A stretch of DNA of 64,000 nt from assembly GCF_019175385.1 (NCBI RefSeq), contig NC_083348.1:45654950-45718949 (forward strand). The letters are read 5' to 3'. Positions 20,800 to 34,028 of the stretch are shown one piece after another (the stretch's first letter is position 1; each line of letters opens with the position of its first letter). The translations under genes and the position numbers were made by a program. The notes beneath the pieces were generated by a model, which was given only the letters and a program-made list of their open reading frames with translations, searched no databases and was not told the DNA's origin. The stretch is from Lycium barbarum (taxonomy: Eukaryota > Streptophyta > Magnoliopsida > Solanales > Solanaceae).

Positions 20800-22544
20800 T
20801 GTTACACCTCGGAAATTCCGTATGCGTTGCCTTGTGGATAGGCTAATGTGAGTTTGAGGTGGTTATGAAATCCCTACGGGATTAAGCGAAGGATGAGATA
20901 GCTTAAGGTGCATTAAATAAGATTTCGAAGTTATATGAATATGTGAAGTTTAGTTTGTTGAACGGAGCGAAATATAAGTCGTGTTCGGAAAGGTTCCGCT
21001 ATGATTGAGCTAATGTTTAGGTGGTGATGTCTTGAGGGGCTGCTATAGAGCCTATTGTATGGTTAATGAAGTATTATGCAAGTGTCAAGAAGGTTCCATA
21101 AGAATTGGAGATCGAACGAAACGACGGAAAACCATTTCAGGGAAGTGGAGTTATACGACCACTTATACGGTCCGTATAAGGGGTCCGTACAACTCCTAGC
21201 AGGGAGATGTTTTTCATGGTGGTAATCCATGGCTACTTATACGGATCGTACAGTATTATATGGACCGTATAAGTTTCCGCATAGTATCCGACGGGTTGAT
21301 TTTTAGTTTTTGTATAAATAGATGCCTTGGGTTCTTTCATTTCATTTTTCATCTTCTACAAGTATTGAGAGCTCAAAACCCTTCTCTAAGAACATTCCAC
21401 TCAAATCCAAGAGAAACAAAGATCAAAAGACTAGAATCAAAGTGTTCATGTGTTAGAAGGCTTTCTAGGGTTAGAGGACTACAAGAAATACTTGGGCATT
21501 GTAGCTAGGGTTTTGCACAAAGTTGATAGCTGCTCCAAAGCTTGTTTCTATAGGATGAAAAGGTCAGTTTCCATGCTTATTTCATGTGTTGGGGATGTTT
21601 GGTTATAGCAAAACTTGGGTGGAAGAAGAAAGTAGAAAATGAAGTCTAAATGTGGCTTTCATGATGTTTATGAGTAGTCATCTATATTGAATCATTGTTC
21701 TTAGTATGATATGGATATAATGGTGATGAAGAAGTGTTATATGAAAATGGGCTAAAATGGGTATGACGTTGTTGGCATAAGTTGAACATAATGATGAGTT
21801 TTGGAAGCCTAGTGTAATGTGATTATGTTATTATGATATTATGACTGTATTGTGGATGTTATTGTGGTTGTTGGGAGTTGTTTGGTTATATGGTGGAAGT
21901 TGACGAGATAGGAGAGATACTGCCCAATTTTCATTAGACTATGAATTATTCTACCTTGAATTTAAAAGTATCATTAAGGCTTAACCATGGTACGAATCCT
22001 TCTAAATGTAGATTATTCAAGCTTCAACGGTGAACGTTAGATAGTGGAGAAGACAAAGAGGTATGTAAGGCTAATCCTTCTTTCAATAAGGCATGGTTCC
22101 TTGGCTATAAATCTATTCTTTCATGAATTGATAATGTCCTCCAAATTATTCTACCTTTAAAGCTACTAAAGCTCATGATTCTCGTTATGTGTACGATTTT
22201 ACTAAATTCCTTATAAGATGGGTGATCCTCTAAGGATAGACATAATGAAACGACGATAGTAATGATGTCAAAGATGATTATGAGCACTTATGTATATATG
22301 TCTATGTATGACTATTATGTAACACCGAGCTTATATGTGCGGGTATGATATGTGTCGCGCGCGCACCACTGCAGTTGGGTACGGATAACCCTGAGCCTTG
22401 GTAGGGCCAGGTATGTATAATCACCGAGCCTTGCCATAGCCGGGTATGTGAAACACCGAACCCTCATGGTAGGGTATGCTATTAATGTGAATATGAATAT
22501 GGATATAAATACGAATACAGATATGGATATGAAAGTATGTATAT
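20800..22544 (+). repeat. Element 3 3' LTR, truncated
   Basis: It starts TGTTACACCTCGG after the polypurine tract and aligns with the LTR of element 1. It has a palindromic cassette and TATA box (21150-21320), a CTGCCCAATTTTCATTAG motif near 21931, AGGTATGT at 22059-22066 and an ACACCGAGC..CGGGTATG repeat zone (22322-22480). The right end expected for the family is missing. At 22545 a new LTR-type start, TGTTACACC, interrupts it. Confidence 0.8.
21150..21320 (+). promoter_or_regulatory. U3 palindromic cassette and TATA box of element 3 LTR
   Basis: The perfect inverted repeat CTTATACGGTCCGTATAAG lies at 21162-21180. Related words follow near 21238 (CTTATACGGATCGTA) and 21264 (TATGGACCGTATAAG). 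TATAAATA lies at 21313-21320. The spacer between the words aligns with element 1 although the words differ. Confidence 0.62.
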
Positions 22545-23008
22545 TGTTACACCTCGAAAATTTCCCCGTGAACGTACAATGAATGGACTAACGAAGAATA
22601 CAAGTATATGATGTGTTAATCAGAAGGGAATGACGTTTGATGACCCTAAGTAAGATTTCAAAGGCAATGGGAATAAGAGATAGGTTATGCTCCACAATGA
22701 CTAATTATAGGTTCTGAAGACGTGAAAGTTGCAGATTAGCACTTCGGCCCAGTCGATCGTAAAATGAAATACGGACCGTAAAGTGGTATACGGTCCGTAA
22801 ACTGCCAAGTAGTATTCCAACTTACAAAACATCAACTTTCTGCTAAATGTTCAAATGGTTAAATACGACTTAGAATACGGGCCGTAAATGGAAATACAGC
22901 CCGTAAACTGCGATCGTAAATCACCATGATCCCCAACATACGTTTCTGGTTTTGGTATGCTTACATATGACCACGAAATATGGCCCGTAAACTGGAATAC
23001 GGACCGTA
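22545..23008 (+). repeat. LTR start fragment with six palindromic words
   Basis: It begins TGTTACACCTCG, like an LTR of the element 3 type. It carries about six ATACGG.CCGTAAA words between 22766 and 23012. At about 23008 it joins sequence homologous to the 3' LTR of element B from 30205 on, through a shared AAAAGG. The true left end of the B LTR (30003-30200) is absent here, so this is either a chimeric 5' LTR of B or a separate fragment. Confidence 0.65.
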
Positions 23009-26000
23009 AAAGGACTATGGACTAGTGTTATATTACATGGTCATGGTAATGAGTATATGAAGTGTATAAAAAATGATTACTATTTAAGTGAATTGAGATC
23101 AAAGAATTAAATTATGGGATAAAGTGTTGGTGGACATGACCACGTGATGCCTTGCTAATAAGGCAGCTAGTTGATTTTATAAAATGGAAAAAAAGGAGAA
23201 GGTGTCAAGGGTGTGACTAAGGGGTTGCCATGTGTAAAGTAAGTGTCCTATTTCTATCCCCATGTCTCTAGGCTGATAACTAAGTATCTAAAGGAAGATA
23301 TACATGCATCCACGTAGCTAACATAAAGGGCATCAAGTAATATCATTTTCAGATTCTATAATAGCAGCATAGGTATTAGAAGAAGCAACGTAATATTTTC
23401 ACTAGGCAGCAACATTTTTGTCCTATTTTAAGCGGGTTCGGGCTTTCTTCGAAAGAGAAGTAAGGTTGAAGAAGAGTATTTCTTTGAATACAGGATAAGA
23501 ATTCTTCTCTACTAGATATATTTAAATTCATCCAGGTCATAGTTAAATTGAGAGACGGGAACTACGAAATTATTTGCGGGAAATCGGATAAATTGTTATT
23601 GTTATCATGTGGACTGTTTGGTGGTTGTTATAAATTGTTTGGTATACTGGAATATCGTGGGATTGGCTGTAGTTGTTGTTGTTGTGTTTGTTGTTATACT
23701 ATGTATATACGAAAATAAAGAAGTGTATACAAGTATCGATATAGGAATGTATATTGGGGGTGTTTTGGAGGTGATTTGAGAATGGATTTGATTCGATTTG
23801 GATATGTATTTATTGATATTGTTGTTGGTATAATGATTGATATTTTGGCTAAGTTGGGACCACGAGGACTATTGTGTTTTTAGGGAAGATGCTGCCCGAA
23901 TATCGTTAGATTTCTAAGTAATTAAGGGTTGGTTTGAAAGAGTATCCTAATTTGATTATTGGCGATATTAAAGTCCAGTTATGTAAAGAAATTATCAATT
24001 ACCTAGACAATTTGGTTACATATTGAGTTTAGTGGGCTACAAGAAACGAAATAAAGATGAAGGGCTAAGTACTATGTTGATAACACCTCTTTCCACGTCG
24101 CTTAATGGCAAGGCACAAATAGTGACTATTAACAATTTTGGAATGTTCATCATAGATCCTATTAAGTTAGACATCCATTTATATAAATCTAGCCGTCCCT
24201 TCTACTTCCTTCACAACTAAGTTTTCTTGTGTCATAGTTATATACATATACTTGCCTCCATGAGCTTATCCGTTACTTATCAATTAGTTGTGGTCAGCCA
24301 ATGATATTTAATTAGATAGAGTCATAGTTAGTAACATCAACGTTTTAGCCAAGAATATATTCTGCCATGAAATCCTATTTTGTATGAGATTGTATGAACT
24401 TCATCGTCAATAAGAATTCTCCAGCACCAACTTTGTACATATAGATGTAGCTAGTGAAGCATTCCATGATGGAAATGGATCCACTTTGTCATTCAAATAA
24501 TCTTCCCTTGACAAACTAAGTGAAGTAGTGGAATTCCCCAGAATTCGTCATTGGACCTTTATGCTCGTATTCAAGACTAACATATAGAGAAGGTTTGTTT
24601 GGAGGTCATTGGTAAAGGTTCGACACTAAAGGTATGTAAAGCTAACCCTTCTTTCTTTTTGGCATGATCTTTATAAAACAAACAGACGATGAGTATATGA
24701 CTCCAAAGAAGCTCCTATTCTTAGAGACACTAGGATGGCTAATGTTCTTGATTTCCAGAACCTATTTCATTATGTCTTGATACGTGTCTATGATTCTTGA
24801 AGTTCTATTTGATATAAACCATAGTGACATTCGAAGGGTACTTGACATGACTGTTGTCTTTGATACTCAAGTATTAGTTCATTCTACCTATTCTATTGAG
24901 TCTCAGATGATGATTTAGTTTGTAAATGGTTGCTTACTACTCTGCTCGTGCATGCTGTTAATATATCTTTCACTGAGTCCCGGGCCGGGTATGTTTTCAT
25001 GCACAGTTCCACTATATTGTTCACCGAGTCCCTCACTAGAGGGCAGGGTATGGTATATATATATATGATGATATGATGATCTGATGATATGATGATATGA
25101 CGATAAGATGATGTGATTATAGCGCCAAGGATGTCACGTCATGACTTTATTCACCGAGTCCCTCACTAGAGGGCCGGGTACGGTATATATATATATGATG
25201 ATGATATGATTATGTCACCAAGTCCCATAATGGGCCGGGTATAATATATGATATTGATATGCACGATTTACATTTCATAAGGCAAGTGTATTGGTATTTT
25301 GAATGTCATACTTGTCTCCTGTGATCTCTATTTCAGTCAGGATCCTCTTTACTGTATTTCATGCTTTATATACTCAGTACATATCTCGTACTGACCCCCT
25401 TTCTTCGGGGGGCTGTGTTTCATGCCCGCAGGTACAGATAGTCGGTTTGGTGACCCTCCAGCTTAGGACTTCTACTCAGCTGTCTTGGAGAGCTCCACTA
25501 TTCCGGAGCCTAAACTTTTGGTATAGATCTCATGATGTATGTATATGTTTATCCAGGGGTACGGCGGGGCCCTGTCCCGACATATTTCACTATTGATACT
25601 GTTAGAGGTCTGTAGACATATGTGTGGGTTGTGTGTAAGTTTTGTTCGGCTGTGCCTATATGGCTTACGTATGGTATTGACATGTTGTGACAGCCTTGTC
25701 GGCTTACGTATGGTATTGACATGTTGTGACAGCCTTGTCGGCTTATGTATGGTAATGACATATTCTGGCAGCCTTGTCGGCTTGCGTATCATATTGATAT
25801 GTAGTGGCAGCCTTGTCGGCTTGCGTATCTTATTATATTTTGATTAGTTGTGATTCCTCAGGAGACAGGTTACCTGGATACCTATATATGATGATGTTGT
25901 GAACCTTTGAGGTTCTTTTGCAAAGTTTCCATATTGTTCATAAGAATCAGTTTGTATATATTTAACAGGTACGTATACGAGTGTCCAGCTCGGGCACTAG

Positions 26001-26028
26001 TCATGGCCCACGGGGTTGGGTCGTGACA
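23009..26028 (+). repeat. Element B 5' LTR (left end replaced)
   Basis: It matches 30205-30946 plus 34034-34450 of the B 3' LTR almost base for base, then continues uniquely to GGGTTGGGTCGTGACA at 26028. It contains GAAGATGCTGCCCGAATATCG near 23885 and AGGTATGT at 24630-24637. Arrays of CACCGAGTCCCTCACTAGAGGGC..GGGTA lie at 24977-25240, the GTACTGACCCCC block near 25390 and a second array at 25660-25850. The primer-binding site follows it directly. Confidence 0.85.
25660..25850 (+). repeat. Tandem repeat in B 5' LTR (about 45-bp unit)
   Basis: Four to five units contain CAGCCTTGTCGGCTT.CGTAT followed by ATTGACATGTTGTG. The array is the forward version of that in solo LTR G. Open frames over it on both strands (25303-25847) are repeat translations. 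Confidence 0.85.
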
Positions 26029-26230
26029 AAATTGGTATCAGAGTAGTTCATCCTCGGAATGTCTACAGACCGTGTCTAGTAGAGTCTTGTTTATCGGTGT
26101 GTTGTGCACCACATCTATAAACAGGAAGCTACAGGACATTTAGGATGTTATCCTTCCTTCTTGTTCTAGATCGTGTGATAGAGCCAAGAGATAGGAAATG
26201 ATATCCTTTCTTTATATACTAACCCTTGAT
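26029..26230 (+). other. Element B primer-binding site and leader
   Basis: TGGTATCAGAGTAG at 26033-26046 is the initiator-Met primer-binding site with one change. The leader matches D and A (GTCTAGTAGAGTCTTGTTTATCG). A six-base self-complementary core, GTGCAC, lies at 26104-26109 in the same context as in D. Confidence 0.85.
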
Positions 26231-26539
26231 TTTAGCTGAAGAACGGCATCGACAGAAGAAAGTGACTGATGATATTGGAAGTTACAAAGTACACAGGTAA
26301 GCAACGATGTGAAAGATGCATGTCGGATAAGGTAAGAATATTGAAGTATGATTGAAATGTAAAGTTGAAGAATGAAAGGGAAGGTAGATAGGAAGGTATA
26401 ACAGGACAGATCGTTAAAGGATCAGGTACGTTTCGAGGTGTGATATGTGAGGTAAGTTTCGACATCTTTATACTTTTACTTGAAATTGGGAGCCCTGTGT
26501 GGCTATGATATGATATGATATATACGTATATATGTTGGT

Positions 26540-26620
26540 CCCGTGAGGCATTGTTGGTATTTCTGGCGTGCAGGGTTTGGGATAGTAAGAAATACTGAGG
26601 AAACTCTGCCAAAAATTTTT
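26540..26620 (+). other. Displaced 3'-untranslated module in element B
   Basis: The sequence GTGAGGCATTGTTGG...AGGAAACTCTGCCAAAAATTT resembles the stretch just upstream of the polypurine tract in elements 1 and 3 (GTGAGGTAATGTTA...GGGGAAACTCT). Here it lies only about 500 bases after the leader. This suggests that gag and pol were deleted between leader and 3' untranslated region. Confidence 0.6.
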
Positions 26621-29600
26621 CGTAGAAATAAAAAAGGGAATGTTAGGACGATTTGGAAGGGCTTTTGATAATAAAAGATAATTTATAAAGGGATGGCAAA
26701 TCTTAATAGGGTGTTATATTGAGGTGTCAACTGAATTGATCAGCAGGAATAAATTACGACGAGTTATAGTTAAAAGGAATAATAGTATGATTGAGACAAG
26801 AGTACGGAGGAGGAAGAATCGTGACGAATACGAATGTATTGATAAGACAGCTTGTGAGGTATTAAAGTTAAGATTGACCAGAAAGGGTAAAAGGTTAAGA
26901 AGTGTTACACTATAGGATTAATTACGAATAGGATATTATGTGAATACAATAAGGATTGTTATGAAAATGAGTAAAGCCTAGCGAGGAAGTGACTAAAAGA
27001 TATGACGTGATCTATGTGATTAAAGTATAAAGGCGAGCTATAGAACGAATGAGAAAGACTTATAAAGTTCTATAGGGAAGTTCAGAATAAAGATTATGCG
27101 ATAACGGAAATGATAGCGAGCACAAGAAAAGAAGGAGTTAATTGAAAAAAGGAAATAAGAAGAAAAGTGAGATAACAGTGCAGTAATAGGTTATGACATG
27201 TATAGCCGAGAACATGAGTAATATAAGTGACGGAATTGTGAAAGACCAAACTATAAAAAGATAAGCAACGAAGCAGAATGAGTGCCAGAAAATGACTGGA
27301 ATGATAAGAACAAATAAGGATGAACATACTACACTTTGAAAAAGAGAAAGGGATTATGTAGGAGCAATGTTTTCCGAAGGATACAGGAGTAGCATGAGAT
27401 TTATCGTGAACAGAATAAAAAGATGGACATAGATCGGAGAAGTGGAAAGGAATACTAAAGAAAGCACCCAAGATAGACATAATTAAATGAGCACGAGTAT
27501 AGCACAAAAGGGAAATATATAGCTATGAACTTAAAGGTGTGGTACGACGACAAGGTGATAAGATAAGACTGTCATTAAGATGAACTCGATATGATTTCGA
27601 GTAAGTTAGAAGTCAATGTTGGGTACACAACAAGGGTGAAAGAGCATAAGGCATAAAAGAGTACTGCCTATATATAACTTCACCTCCGAAATAGTGAAAT
27701 CCTTAAAGGACAAGGATTCTGGATTTAAGAAACAACTGAGGTATTATAAATTTAGTAGAGGAAACATATTATATCTGCTAGGATAAAGATAATGTTACAA
27801 GAAAGGTTTGGACACTTGTCATCAGAAAATAAGTGCTACCTAATTGAGAATTTGGAACGACTACAAGTACTAAATAATTATTGATTGGAATAAGTGGGAT
27901 GTAGCCTTGGATGAGTTGCTACATTGGTTGGATTACTCGATTACGGATTATCATATGAGATTTTGTAATACACATAGAAAGGTTCTCGTCGCTTCGAGAT
28001 TTTGTTAAGATTTCATGCGTGGATAATCAAAGTTATAAATCATAAAGAAAAGATATGGATATGGTACAGTATACCAAGTGAATTGATAAAAAGATCAGAT
28101 AAATTTGAGATTGAGAATGGGGACATGTAGCTGAATATAAACAGATAATAAGTACACCCGTAAGGGGGGAAAGCGAGTGAGAAAAATGCAGGTGCAAGAT
28201 GGAACCAATTGACACTGCAATATGTTTGATATGGATACTTAAACTTCAAGTGAGATCCCTTGCTAAAACAAGTTAGTAAGATATGAAGGCTAGAAATAAA
28301 CGGATAGCAGTCAGGATGGTATTTGAGACAAGACCAAGGATCGTTTGTAATGATCTTGTATGATATGACATTAGGAAGTGGGTGAATAGTAAAAGAAATA
28401 GTACGACAAGAGAATGGTAACGAGTAACTTAAGAGATATTATAAAGGATAGCTACGCTATACTGGGTTAAAGGCTAAGATATTGACAATAGAGTTGTTCG
28501 CTAATGATATTGCGACTTATAAGTAGTAAGGAGAAGGGATAGAAAATCTCCTATAGTAGGATACAAGAAAATCAAAGGGTGAATAAAGGAGGGGGAAAAA
28601 GTATGACAAGATAGGCTACGAGCGAGTTTTAAGACGGATGAGATATGTAAAGCAGAATGAACCAGGAGAAGGACTCGACTACGACTAAGATTGGACATAC
28701 TTTATACAAGCTGTACAAAAATAGTTATGCAACCTACGAATATTTGTATGCTAAGGATGAGACCAAGTAAGTACTTGATAAGAAGAGTAAGGATTCGGTA
28801 ATAACAATGCTATTGCGATATTCTGGATACATTAAGGAAAGGTGTAACATGGTTTGAACCAAGGTACCGAGATAGGATTAGGACTGAGGGCAGAAGCCAT
28901 AGTTGAGCCCCGATATCAGTTGAAAGATACAGGAGAAGAATGTAAGGTCTGCATAAATATTACTGAGACGACGCTAAGATATCTCTTGGGCTCATTTGAG
29001 CACTTACGCATATTCTGATGCGTGATAGGGGGACTAAGAGCAAAATCTGAGTAAAAGGGAAATAGAAGAGTTTGAAGTAAAAGATAAAGAAACGACACAA
29101 GATAATATGCCTAAAGTGTTGTAAGTTGGACTAAGGGAAATGGTTTAAGCGAGACGATTGGAACAAGCGGGTTACTGGATGACAGTGAATTTATATGTCA
29201 AATCAATAGAAATTCTTTCAGAATTATACCAGTTAATGATAGTCAGATCACAGAGCAGCTATGTAAAGTTATAAAATGAGGAAACTCTAGCGCTACTTGA
29301 TAGCCAACTCTAAGGATTGAGATTAAAAGCTAAAAGCAAGGTGACAGTTAAAAATCTTTAAAAGAAAGTCGAACAGTAACACATGATGCTGAAGATTCCA
29401 GAATATGGAAAGTACAGTAGAGAAATGTAAGGTTATTGAAGCAAAATAATCCTACACCAAGGGAAATTTTGTTTTACTCGTAGAATATGCGAAGGGTCTA
29501 CAGGTTAGCAAAGGCATGAAATACTCCAGGGATTGTAAAGTCTAATAAATCGACGAGGGACGTCTACGCGTGAGAGGTAAATCGAAGTGAACGATACATC

Positions 29601-29966
29601 TTAAAGGAGTAACTATAGGAGAAGAAAGAGTCGAGTTATGACTAAGTGCACCATGAATACAAGTCCGAATCAATCAGTGACAGTACAACTGGACAGTATG
29701 CAGACAAGAGAGAGAATAACATTTCAGCAGAAGAGCTCGCAATACAACTGATAACCAACTGCGAAATATGAAGGAGAGTAAGGACAACGACGTGGAATTA
29801 TTACCTCGAGAAGCAACAGAAAGTGGAAATATTACGGGAATGGTTACTTAGAGATCTGAGATGCATTAAAATAAATTTAAGGGAATCGACCAACGAAAGA
29901 AGCATGTGGGGGGCATGATCCAATAAAAGAACATTTAAGGAAGTATTTGGCGCACATGACTAGTTT
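26621..29966 (+). other. Purine-rich non-coding spacer of element B
   Basis: About 3.3 kb has no recognisable coding sequence. The plus strand is strongly purine-biased; in 27121-27180 I count 49 of 60 purines. Faint traces of a pol tail may exist near 29220 (a reading IIPVNDSQITEQL resembling PIDDVQITDKL). Minus-strand frames such as 27094-27507 are composition artefacts rich in Phe, Ser and Leu. The small forward frame at 26724-26915 is Arg/Lys-rich for the same reason. No 5S-like segment was seen here. Confidence 0.7.
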
Positions 29967-30002
29967 AACATTCGAGGACGAATATTTCAAAGGGGGGAAG
30001 GA
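29967..30002 (+). other. Pre-LTR hairpin and polypurine tract of element B
   Basis: AACATTCG, AGGA, CGAATATT (29967-29986) form a hairpin with one mismatch. The tract AAAGGGGGGAAGGA follows and abuts the LTR start at 30003. Confidence 0.85.
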
Positions 30003-30946
30003 TGTTACATCCCGTATTTTTGAACTAGAAAAAAAAATTTAAATCGTCCAACATGAGCAAATTTACCGAGCCCGGAGAATTCGATCATATTCAAGGATGA
30101 AAATTAAGATCTCGGGGTATAAAGAGTTTGAGGTCCCGAAATAATTTAGGGCTTAACAAGAGTGATCACGGTGATTGAGAATAATATTTCAGGTGTACCA
30201 AAAGGTACTATGGACTAGTGTTATATTACATGGTCATGGTAATGAGTATATGAAGTGTATTAAAAATGATTACTATTTAAGTGAATTGAGATCAAGGAAT
30301 AAAAATTATGGGATAAAGTGTTGGTGGACATGACCACGTGATGCCTTGCTAATAAGGCAGCTAGTGGATTTTATAAAATGGAAAAAAAGGAGAAGGTGTC
30401 AAGGGTGTGACTAAGGGGTTGCCATGTGTAAAGTAAGTGTCCTATTTCTATCCCCATGTCACTAGGCTGATAACTAAGTATCTAAAGGAAGATATATATG
30501 CATCAACGTAGCGAACATAAAGGGCAGCAAGTAATATCATTTTCAGATTCTATAATAGCAGCATAGGTATTAGAAGAAGCAACGTAATATTTTCACTAGG
30601 CAGCAATGTTTTTGTCCTATTTTAAGCGGGTTCGGGCTTTCTTCGAAAGAGAAGTAAGGTTGAAGAAGAGTATTTCTTTGAATACAGGATAAGAATTCTT
30701 CTCTACTAGATATATTTAAATTCATCCAGGTCATAGTTAAATTGAGAGACGAGAACTACGAAATTAATTGCGGGAAATCGGATAAATTGTTATTGTTATC
30801 ATGTGGACTGTTTGGTGGTTGTTATAAATTGTTTGGTATGCTGGAATATCGTGGGATTGGCTGTAGTTGTTGTTGTTGTGTTTGTTGTTATACTATGTAT
30901 ATACGAAAATAAATAAGTGTATACAAGTATCGATATAGGAATGTAT
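30003..30946 (+). repeat. Element B 3' LTR, segment 1
   Basis: It starts TGTTACATCCCG. From about 30205 it parallels 23009-23752. It is interrupted at 30947 by solo LTR H. Confidence 0.88.
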
Positions 30947-33900
30947 TGTCACGACCCGACTAGGGGCCGTGACGAGTACCCGGTACTTGTACCGAGCACC
31001 CCTTATCTTGTCTTATATCCTTATTACTAAGTGGGCCGTATGACCTATACCATTTTTTTTTGTTACTTAACATTAACATTAGTAGCATAGTTATGAACCT
31101 AGGCGAACAACCTTTACTAACACATTATACATCGACTAGGACTTCTACAAGTACAAAACATTTAACTGTACACATCTGTCTACAAGCCTCTAGACATAAT
31201 ACACATATACACAAGAAGGGCCGAGCACTGTCACGCCCGAATATATATATATACACAAAATAGTACCAATAAACAGTGGCTCCGGAACAACTGGAGCACT
31301 CTCTATGAACCGCTGGTGGAGCTTCTAAGAACCGGACCCGTCTACCTGCTTACCTGCGCGGCATGAAACACAGCATCCACAAGAAGGGACGTCAGTACGA
31401 ATAGTGTAACGAGTATGTAAGGCATGAAAATAGTAAAAAGAGGAATATAAATTGCAACCAATACATAATGAAATCATAGGACATATAGAGCGATAATAGA
31501 GTAACCTATACATGTATGTGCCACCCAGGGCAGATGCCATGCATGCTAAGCTGTCTTTAAAAAAACATTTCGTGTTCATATATGAAAATAAAACATAATA
31601 TATATTGCCGAGGCGTCGGCAGCCGATCCATTTAACCATGAATGTGTGTAAATTTCCCGCGTCCGGGATGATATCAAGTCAAATACGACTACATGTACCG
31701 TGTGTAACCCCGCGTCTATAGCGCTATGCCCTGATCCCTTATTCCCCGTGTACATATACATATATACATATATACCATAGCATGCAAGCGAGCCCAAAAA
31801 GAAGCTATAACGTTATCGGAGTGACGTAAGGTCGGTAGCCTCCGATTACATTATGAAATCGTCATGGTCGTCAGGTCTCACCTTGAGGGAACAACAATTA
31901 TAAGGCGAGACTATCCATAAAGGATAACATCAAGAGAGAACTTAGAACAGGATCATAAGGTATCGTTTCATGTACTTTGGAATCTTTAATCATGGAATCA
32001 TCATTGTCGTATTCATCATATGAACATTTCCTTCCCTGACATCATCCATGTCATTGTAGAACATACTCATCATAATTGACAAAAAAACTTACTTTGCCAC
32101 AGACTTTGTTTTGGGAAAATGCGGGCGTTTGGAAAACTTTTTGAGCTATTGGGGAGAAGATCATACCTTAGGGTCAATAGATTAGTTAAACAACTATTGT
32201 TTAGTAGTCGGAATAGTAATCTAAAAGTTCCCCTTGATTATAGTACGAAAATAAGCTAAATGGAACAATAGGAGGGAATTTGGGAATAGTGGGCCCACCT
32301 CGGGTCAACCGGGGTGGCGTATCCAAATTGCATATAATAAGGTTCATGGAGTCACTTATGAAGGTTTTATCAAAATCCGGTTTCATTTGGCAAGTTATAG
32401 AAGTAGGGGCCATTGTTTCAACAAGATATGAAAAATTTAAGTCAATTCTATTGAATGAAAAAGGGTTAATTTCAATCTCGGGTTTCTAGGAATAGGATAA
32501 TCCCCGAAGTTTGTATTCAACCCTATTATGTCTAAGACATGCCGAAGAACGAAAGTGAGACCTTACATACCTCTTTCCGCTCCTTTGGCTATCCCGAATT
32601 CAACTCGCAAATCCGCCAAAATCTACAAATTGGTCAAGTTTACCAAACATGATTAGTGCCTTTAGAATTGAATTCTTAAATGATACTTGGCTACCGAAAT
32701 TTCGGCAGCACTTCCCCTGTAAACTACTCCATCCCACCAAGTTCAACTTGGCCAATTTCAATCAACAACAATCTGGGAATTCGACCCGGCCAAACTAACA
32801 ACACAATATCAACGACCATACTAGAAATTTCCATATTCATTCCAAGTTACATTGTAACAACTCAATCAATATACTACTTCCTTCAAAACCTTCCAACTCC
32901 AATAAGAACATTAACAACATTATAATTCATATACCAACAACACCACACTAACAACATTACCTTCCATACATTCAAGAACATTATTTTCAATTTACATAAT
33001 CTCTAAAGCAAGTCTCCAACTACCATGATTTCTCTAAGATCATTAAGCTTTTCATTAGCAATCTAGAATCCACAATCAACACAATTTCACTCCTTAACCA
33101 TTAAATCCTTATTTTACATCATGGAACTTACCATAACAACAATTACAATACTAAGTAAAATTAATTCACCACACCTTTCCATAACCCACACCATTCGGCC
33201 AACACACCCCATATACATATTTTCATGAATTTCCATATTTTCTACACTTTACAACAATAGCCAACACACAACATAACACAACACAACACACAACACACAC
33301 ACACGGCTTGACTATGCAAGTCACGGCCACACACATACACACTTCCATCACATAAATTTCATCCATTTTCATACACCACCACATACTTACGCATCCACAA
33401 CACATAAGAAAAAGTTCAAACCTCACCTTTTTACTTTGAACCTTCACTTGGATTACTATTGAAGACTTGTCAAGCTTTGTATTTTCCTTGCTCCAAAGAA
33501 CTCTTCACTATGTTAAGAACCCTTCAAGGAATTGTTTAGCTAGAAGAGGTAGATTTTTGATGAAAAATTCCCAAAGTTCTTGTTCCTCTTGTTATGGCCG
33601 AAATGGCCTTTGAAGTGTTTCTCCCTCTCTCTTATTCTTCAAGACTCTTGAAATTTCTAGAGAATTATGACAAATAAAGATGACTTAGTCATCTTTTAAA
33701 TTTGTTCATTAAAGCCCCATGTGGGCTTAAGCCCACTACTAGGTGGATGGCCAAACATGGCCCAATTAGCCAAGCCCATTTTTTTTTGTGTTTTGCACTT
33801 CATGAAAATTTATTTTTTTCCAAATTCCAAATTTACCCTTCGTCTTCCTCCGTATATCCACGAGTCATATTGCAAATTTTCCTTTATGCCCTTGACCTTC

Positions 33901-34028
33901 CTCATTATTTCCACTTCTAAATTTTTCATAAGCAACTCATATGCCAAGCAAACTAAAATATGGCCTTGCTTGTTGTCTTCCCGCAATTGTCTTGAATTAT
34001 CCGATTGCACAAAATGCGGGATATAACA
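30947..34028 (-). mobile_element. Solo LTR H
   Basis: On the minus strand it runs from TGTTATATCCCGCATTTTGTG (34028) to GTCGGGTCGTGACA (30947). Perfect TGTAT duplications lie at 30942-30946 and 34029-34033. The 5' LTR copy of the same host sequence (near 23744-23760) shows the unoccupied site with a single TGTAT, which proves the boundaries. The first 80 bases resemble the D LTR. It contains TGGGC/GCCCA motifs (33720-33780), a CCGAAATTTCGG palindrome (32693-32704), ACATACCT (minus AGGTATGT, 32565-32572) and the CAGTACG block near 31393. No coding sequence. Confidence 0.93.

Noticed and set aside
27094..27507. Minus-strand frame of 137 codons, hydrophobic, resembling a membrane protein
   Set aside because: The opposite strand is extremely purine-rich, so the minus strand encodes Phe, Ser, Leu and lacks stops by composition. 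Similar frames fill the spacers of D and A.
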